A stretch of 64,000 bases of DNA from JASGIT01 sp047601665. GTDB lineage: Bacteria > Pseudomonadota > Gammaproteobacteria > Burkholderiales > Burkholderiaceae_C. Where the stretch lies: the NCBI GenBank assembly GCA_047601665.1, contig JASGIT010000001.1, forward strand, positions 3,100,001 to 3,164,000, in the 5' to 3' direction. Positions 60,417-64,000 of the stretch are shown piece by piece. The translations under genes were made by a program, and so were the position numbers. Below the pieces are notes generated by a model. The model searched no databases. It saw only the letters and a program-made list of their open reading frames with translations, and had not been told where the DNA came from. The number at the start of each line of letters is the position of its first letter. Position 1 is the stretch's first letter.

Positions 60417-61769
60417 ATGCTGACTGCCCGCAACCCTTTTCCCTCTGGGCCGCCTCCCGGCCCGTGGAGTCCGTCCGGCGGCGCGTCGGCCTCCGGCATT
60501 CAAACCCTGCACGCGCGCGAAATCCTGGATTCGCGCGGCAACCCCACCATCGAGGTCGACGTCCGGCTGAAGGGCGGCGCGGCTGGGCGGGCGGCGGTGC
60601 CGTCTGGCGCATCGACCGGCGCCCACGAAGCCGTGGAGATGCGGGACGGCGATGCCCACCGCTTCGGCGGCAAGGGCGTGCACAAGGCCGTCTCCCACGT
60701 CAACAAGGCGATCGCGGCGGTGCTGCACGGCCTGGACGCCTGCGACCAGGAGGGCATCGACCGGGTGCTGATCGAGTTCGACGGTACGCCGGACAAGGCG
60801 CGCCTCGGGGCCAACGCGATTCTGGGCGTGTCCCTGGCCGTGGCGCGCGCGGCGGCGCAGGCGATGGACCAGCCGCTGTTCCGCTACCTCGCGGGGCCGT
60901 ATGCGCTGCGTATGCCCGTGCCGATGTTCAACATCCTCAATGGCGGCGTCCATGCGAACTGGCAGGGGCCGGACTTCCAGGAGTTCATGATCGCCCCCGT
61001 CGGCGCCGAGAGCTTCTCCGACGCGGTCCGTTGCGGCGCCGAGATCTACCACCGCCTGCGCGCGATTCTCACGGAGCGCGGGTATGCGACCGCGGTGGGC
61101 GACGAGGGCGGGTTCGCTCCCGCGCTGAAGCGCAATGGCCATGCGGTCGAACTCATCCTGACCGCGATCGAAAGCGCGGGCTACCGCCCTGGCGAGGACG
61201 TGGTGCTGGCGCTCGACCCGGCGTCGAGCGGCTTCTTCAAGGACGGGCTCTACCACCTGCGCAGCGAGAACCGCCGGGTCGAGGCCGCGGAACTGATCGA
61301 CTTGTACGAGGACTGGACCACGCGCTACCCGATCGCCGTGCTGGAGGACGGCCTGGCCGAGGACGATTGGGCCGGATGGCGCCTGCTGAACCAGCGGCTG
61401 GGCAAGCGGGTGGAACTCGTCGGCGACGACCTGTTCGTGACCAATGTCGAACGCATTGAGCGCGGCATCCGCGAGGACGTCGCCAACGCCGTGCTGATCA
61501 AGCCCAACCAGGTCGGCACGCTCACGGAAACGCGCTGGGCGGTGGACCTGGCCTACACGGCGGGCTGGGGCGCGATGGTGTCTCACCGCAGCGGCGAGAC
61601 GGTGGACAGCTTCATCGCGGACCTGACCGTCGCCTTCGGCACGGGGCACCTCAAGACCGGGGCGCCGTGCCGCGGCGAGCGCGTCGAAAAGTACAACCAG
61701 CTCATGCGCATCGAGGAAGCGCTGGGCGGCAATGCCCCGTATGCGGGCCGCGCGGCCTTTGTCCGGTAG
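60417..61769 (+). CDS. eno: Enolase under fluoride-riboswitch control, with N-terminal extension
   Basis: A 450-residue phosphopyruvate hydratase, converting 2-phosphoglycerate to phosphoenolpyruvate. Standard motifs: AREILDSRGNPTIEVDV (start of the usual enzyme, about residue 30), GASTGAHEAVEMRD, VGDEGGFAPALKRNG with the catalytic Glu, LAEDDWAGWRLL, GDDLFVTN, IKPNQVGTLTETR with the catalytic Lys and SHRSGETVDSFIADLTVA. Odd points: about 28 extra residues at the N-terminus, rich in Pro, Gly and Ser, and KTGAPCRGERVEKYNQL where common enolases have KTGS-x-x-RS(D/E)R. GGAGGAG precedes the ATG. Enolase is classically poisoned by fluoride plus phosphate, so this copy is probably a fluoride-induced substitute for a housekeeping enolase elsewhere. 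Confidence 0.95.
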   Translation: MLTARNPFPSGPPPGPWSPSGGASASGIQTLHAREILDSRGNPTIEVDVRLKGGAAGRAAVPSGASTGAHEAVEMRDGDAHRFGGKGVHKAVSHVNKAIAAVLHGLDACDQEGIDRVLIEFDGTPDKARLGANAILGVSLAVARAAAQAMDQPLFRYLAGPYALRMPVPMFNILNGGVHANWQGPDFQEFMIAPVGAESFSDAVRCGAEIYHRLRAILTERGYATAVGDEGGFAPALKRNGHAVELILTAIESAGYRPGEDVVLALDPASSGFFKDGLYHLRSENRRVEAAELIDLYEDWTTRYPIAVLEDGLAEDDWAGWRLLNQRLGKRVELVGDDLFVTNVERIERGIREDVANAVLIKPNQVGTLTETRWAVDLAYTAGWGAMVSHRSGETVDSFIADLTVAFGTGHLKTGAPCRGERVEKYNQLMRIEEALGGNAPYAGRAAFVR

Positions 61770-61836
61770 ACGCGAGAGGGCACGCATCGCCCCAGCGCAA
61801 CCCGCCACACCGCCGGGCGGGCCAGCGGCCGGAGAC

Positions 61837-61860
61837 AAAAAAAGCGGGCCGAAGCCCGCT
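61837..61860 (-). terminator. Terminator of the bacterioferritin gene
   Basis: On the minus strand AGCGGGC, loop TTCG, GCCCGCT, then TTTTTTTG. A 7-bp GC stem with tetraloop and a T7 run, 26 bp after the bfr stop. On the plus strand the stem lacks a T-run, so it is a weaker end for the enolase operon. Confidence 0.93.
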
Positions 61861-61886
61861 GTGTATTGGCGTGGAGCCGGGGCGCC

Positions 61887-62363
61887 TTACTCGGCCTCGT
61901 CCATCTGCGACTGCAGGTAGTTCTGCACGCCCACCTTGTCGATCAGGTCGATCTGCGTTTCGAGGAAGTCGATGTGCTCCTCGGTGTCGTCCAGGATTTT
62001 CTGCAGCAGGTCGCGCGAAACGTAGTCGCGCACGTTTTCGCAGTGGGCGATGCCTTCCTTGATCGTGGCCTGCGCGCCCTGTTCGCTGCGCAGGTCGCAG
62101 GCCAGGATCTCGGGCACGTCCTCGCCCACTTGCAGCTTGCCCAGGTCCTGCAGGTTGGGCAGGCCGTCGAGCATGAAGATGCGGTCCATGATCGCGTCGG
62201 CGTGCTTCATCTCGCCGATGGATTCCTCGTATTCCTTCTTGGCCAGCTTGCCGAAGCCCCAGTGCTTCAACATGCGGTAGTGCAGGAAGTACTGGTTGAT
62301 GGCCGTCAGCTCGTTCTTGAGCTGGGCCTGCAGGTGGTGGATGACTTGTGCGTCGCCTTTCAT
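61887..62363 (-). CDS. bfr: Bacterioferritin
   Basis: A 158-residue four-helix protein that assembles into a 24-mer iron store. It aligns end to end with E. coli Bfr. Heme ligand Met52 (EESIGEMKHAD) and ferroxidase residues Glu18, Glu51, His54, Glu94 and His130 are present. The position of the sixth ligand, Glu127 in E. coli, is Thr here (ILDDTEEHID), so the diiron site may be altered. Some bacteria have paired Bfr subunits in which one is impaired in ferroxidase and the other in heme binding. GGAGAAGC lies before the ATG. A Fur box lies about 180 bp upstream facing the other way. Confidence 0.95.
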   Translation of the reverse strand: MKGDAQVIHHLQAQLKNELTAINQYFLHYRMLKHWGFGKLAKKEYEESIGEMKHADAIMDRIFMLDGLPNLQDLGKLQVGEDVPEILACDLRSEQGAQATIKEGIAHCENVRDYVSRDLLQKILDDTEEHIDFLETQIDLIDKVGVQNYLQSQMDEAE

Positions 62364-62479
62364 GGGGCTTCTCCTAACGTTGGTATGGAGCGATTGTCAG
62401 GGCTTGCCCCTACGGGGTGCAAGGGATTCCCACACGCGGACGGTATGGCTGTGTGTGATGCTGAATTGCGTTCTCATTT

Positions 62480-62526
62480 GGCATCTGGCGCTTGTCCATT
62501 CAGCGCGGGCAGCTATCTTTTTTGAA
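62480..62526 (-). repeat. Interspersed repeat, copy 14
   Basis: TGGCGCTTGTCCATTCAGCGCGGGCAGCTATCTTTTTTGAA-like order, read in pieces: GGCGCTTG, CAGCGCGGGCAGCTATC, then TTTTTT. Minus-orientation copy with a mismatched stem, upstream of bfr. Confidence 0.75.
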
Positions 62527-62544
62527 TTGTCTGAAAATTTTACT

Positions 62545-62572
62545 GAGAATGATTCGTATTTGATGCTATAGT
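62545..62572 (+). promoter_or_regulatory. Fur-box-like operator and promoter of the DUF2325-sodA cluster
   Basis: GAGAATGATTCGTATTTGA (62545-62563) matches 12 of 19 positions of the classical Fur box, including the run GAGAATGATT. TATAGT (62567-62572) follows immediately as a -10 for rightward transcription, so bound Fur would cover the promoter. Fur control of Mn-superoxide dismutase is known in other proteobacteria. Confidence 0.65.
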
Positions 62573-62792
62573 CACCCCAAGCCGCAACGCCAGCCACTTC
62601 TTGCCAGCCGTTGCACACCAGTCATCGTGGGGCGATCTCGGGCTTCTCCAGCCTGTCGATCGTTTTTTAGCCAGCCATTGACCCGTTCATAGCCACGCTT
62701 TTTTTCCACGCGACCCTCCCGCCGCACCGGCCCAGCCCGCCGCCACGCCGAGCAGCCTTCCCGCTTGCCGTTATGTTGGGGACTCGCACGCC

Positions 62793-63215
62793 GTGCCATA
62801 CCTTCAAGCCGATACCGACCCGCTGGCGCACGAGCATGGCGTGCTGACGCGCCGCTACGCCGCGCTGCAGCGGCGCTGCACGGAGCTGCTGCAGGTCCAG
62901 GCCCGCGAGATCGCGCAGCTGCAAGGGCAGGTCCTGCGCCTGCGCGCCCAGGCCGTCGTGCAATGCAGCGCCTGGGCCTGGGAGCGCGAGGACGGCCTGA
63001 TGGAAAAGCTGCCCGCCGCCGACCTGGGCCGCCTGGAGCACAGCCTGCGCGCCGCCGATCTCGTGATCTGCCAGACCGGCTGCGTGGGCCACGGCGCGTT
63101 CTGGCGCGTGCAGGACCACTGCAAGCGCACCGGCAAGACCTGCGTGCTGGTCGAGCAGCCCGATGCATTGCGCATCGTGCGCATCCACCCCGCCAGCGTG
63201 GAGCCTGCGGCATGA
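62793..63215 (+). CDS. DUF2325 protein
   Basis: A 140-residue cytoplasmic protein starting at GTG 62793. The N-terminal half is an alpha-helical coiled coil (RRYAALQRRCTELLQVQAREIAQLQGQVLRLRAQ, about 20-55). The C-terminal half is a small Rossmann-like DUF2325 domain: DLVICQTGCVGHGAFWRVQDHCKRTGKTCVLVEQPDALRI, with two conserved cysteines in the CxxGCxxH-like region and one later. The family is of unknown function and is sometimes found near metal or redox genes. It is preceded by a Fur-box promoter and overlaps the next gene by ATGA. Confidence 0.82.
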   Translation: MPYLQADTDPLAHEHGVLTRRYAALQRRCTELLQVQAREIAQLQGQVLRLRAQAVVQCSAWAWEREDGLMEKLPAADLGRLEHSLRAADLVICQTGCVGHGAFWRVQDHCKRTGKTCVLVEQPDALRIVRIHPASVEPAA

Positions 63216-63622
63216 ACCGCGGCCATCCCCTGCTGGACGAATGGGAGCGCCTGACCCGCGCGGGCCTGGAGGCCAGCCGCGCGCATTGCGTGGTGCACGC
63301 GCTGGCGTGGCACCGGCAGGCCTTGCGCGTGGCGCACCAGTTGATGGAGGCGCAGGCCGGCGTGGCGGAAGACGACCGGCTCGCGGCCTTCGTCGTCGCG
63401 CACCTGAACCTGGCGGACTGCCACGCGGACATGAACCAGCCCGACGCCGCCGCCGAGTGCCTGCACTGCGCCCACCACACGCTGCTGGCGCTGCTGCGCG
63501 ACGAGGCGCAGCCCGAGCCCATGCGGCAGGCGGCGGCGCGGCACGTGCGCGAGACCTTCGCGGCGCTGCCGTCCTTCCCATGCCGGGCGGGGTGGGGCGG
63601 GGCGGGCGCGCTGCTGCATTGA
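63212..63622 (+). CDS. Unknown helical protein between DUF2325 and sodA
   Basis: A 136-residue protein, almost entirely helical: LDEWERLTRAGLEASRAHCVVHALAWHRQALRVAHQLM, EDDRLAAFVVAHLNLADCHADMNQPDAAAECLHCAHHTLLALLRDE, and RQAAARHVRETFAAL. The second part has TPR-like A-x-x-x-L...A-x-C-L-x-x-A spacing, so a single TPR-type helical hairpin is possible. Cysteines and histidines are frequent (CHADMN, ECLHCAHH). No family recognised. Translationally coupled to the DUF2325 gene and 34 bp before sodA, so all three are probably one Fur-controlled unit. Confidence 0.65.
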   Translation: MNRGHPLLDEWERLTRAGLEASRAHCVVHALAWHRQALRVAHQLMEAQAGVAEDDRLAAFVVAHLNLADCHADMNQPDAAAECLHCAHHTLLALLRDEAQPEPMRQAAARHVRETFAALPSFPCRAGWGGAGALLH

Positions 63623-63656
63623 CTTGACGGTTTTTTCACTCCCGGGACACCTGCCC

Positions 63657-64000
<344 letters not shown>

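Larger units (their letters stand above)
62364..62792. other. Divergent regulatory region bfr / DUF2325-sodA
   Basis: About 429 bp without a protein gene that I can support. It holds repeat copy 14 (62480-62526), an AT-rich patch with a Fur-box-like site and a -10 (62545-62572), and a GC-rich 215-bp leader before the DUF2325 gene with TTTTTT tracts at 62661 and 62699. I see no hemP-like small gene and no clear tRNA or riboswitch. Confidence 0.5.

Noticed and set aside
62575..62792. A hidden hemP-like small gene downstream of the Fur box
   Set aside because: No frame with a start, Shine-Dalgarno and recognisable sequence; only T-tracts and GC-rich leader are seen.

Overview
This window looks like core chromosome of a high-GC betaproteobacterium, most likely family Comamonadaceae (Acidovorax / Alicycliphilus / Melaminivora-like). 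I infer this from protein style, from gene orders (gloB-methyltransferase-rnhA, dnaX-ybaB-recR, thrS-infC-rpmI-rplT-pheST-ihfA-merR, ilvBHC-pssA-leuA), and from a short interspersed repeat built around TAGCTGCCAGCGC...GCGCTGGAGGCC that I recall from this family. No complete transposon, prophage or CRISPR array is visible. The only mobile-element remains are an IS3-type orfA fragment behind a tRNA-Pro gene.

Layout. 1-3.3 kb: an NTF2-like protein, a small protein, rho and trxA, with a hexapeptide acetyltransferase wedged between the last two on the other strand. 3.4-10.3 kb: an AddB/AddA-type recombination nuclease-helicase pair and a BaiN-type flavoprotein. 10.4-12.2 kb: two unrecognised proteins and the 4.5S (SRP) RNA. 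12.2-16.1 kb: inorganic pyrophosphatase, CheW, a chemoreceptor and an MBL-fold hydrolase, followed by a 161-bp palindrome. 16.2-19.4 kb: a FemAB/GNAT-like protein divergent from NAD synthetase, then PII protein. 19.4-22.7 kb: a tightly coupled six-gene operon headed by an ECF sigma factor. 23-29 kb: branched-chain amino-acid genes with pssA and leuA. 29-33 kb: a PBP7-like endopeptidase and dnaX-ybaB-recR. 33-37.7 kb: an orphan periplasmic binding protein, a MltD-like transglycosylase, gloB, a methyltransferase and rnhA. 37.7-42.2 kb: a molybdenum-cofactor operon. 42.3-50.3 kb: the translation supra-operon. 50.3-56.1 kb: tRNA-Pro, rraA, isocitrate lyase and a self-sufficient CYP102-type P450. 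56.1-57.3 kb: a diguanylate cyclase. 57.4-61.8 kb: a fluoride-resistance island. 61.9-64 kb: bacterioferritin, a Fur-box promoter, a DUF2325 protein, an unknown protein and the start of Mn-superoxide dismutase.

The most striking system is the fluoride island. Two fluoride (crcB-motif) riboswitches stand back to back about 80 bp apart. The minus-strand one controls crcB (Fluc channel) and a DUF190 gene. The plus-strand one controls a CLC-F-type fluoride/proton antiporter, an unrecognised 152-aa protein and a second-type enolase with an N-terminal extension. Enolase is a classical fluoride target. The arrangement couples two export routes to replacement or protection of the poisoned enzyme, and the 152-aa protein is an undescribed candidate component.

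The second theme is the interspersed repeat. About ten copies lie between genes. Several more sequences resembling it lie inside reading frames (addA twice, the FemAB-like gene, nadE, dnaX, moeA), where they are translated. Individual copies appear to supply a ribosome-binding site (pssA), a stop codon (the BaiN-like gene), a leader hairpin (pheS) and possibly the A9 slippage site of dnaX. Packing is otherwise extreme: two divergent pairs share a CATG start overlap, and several convergent pairs abut or overlap at their stop codons.
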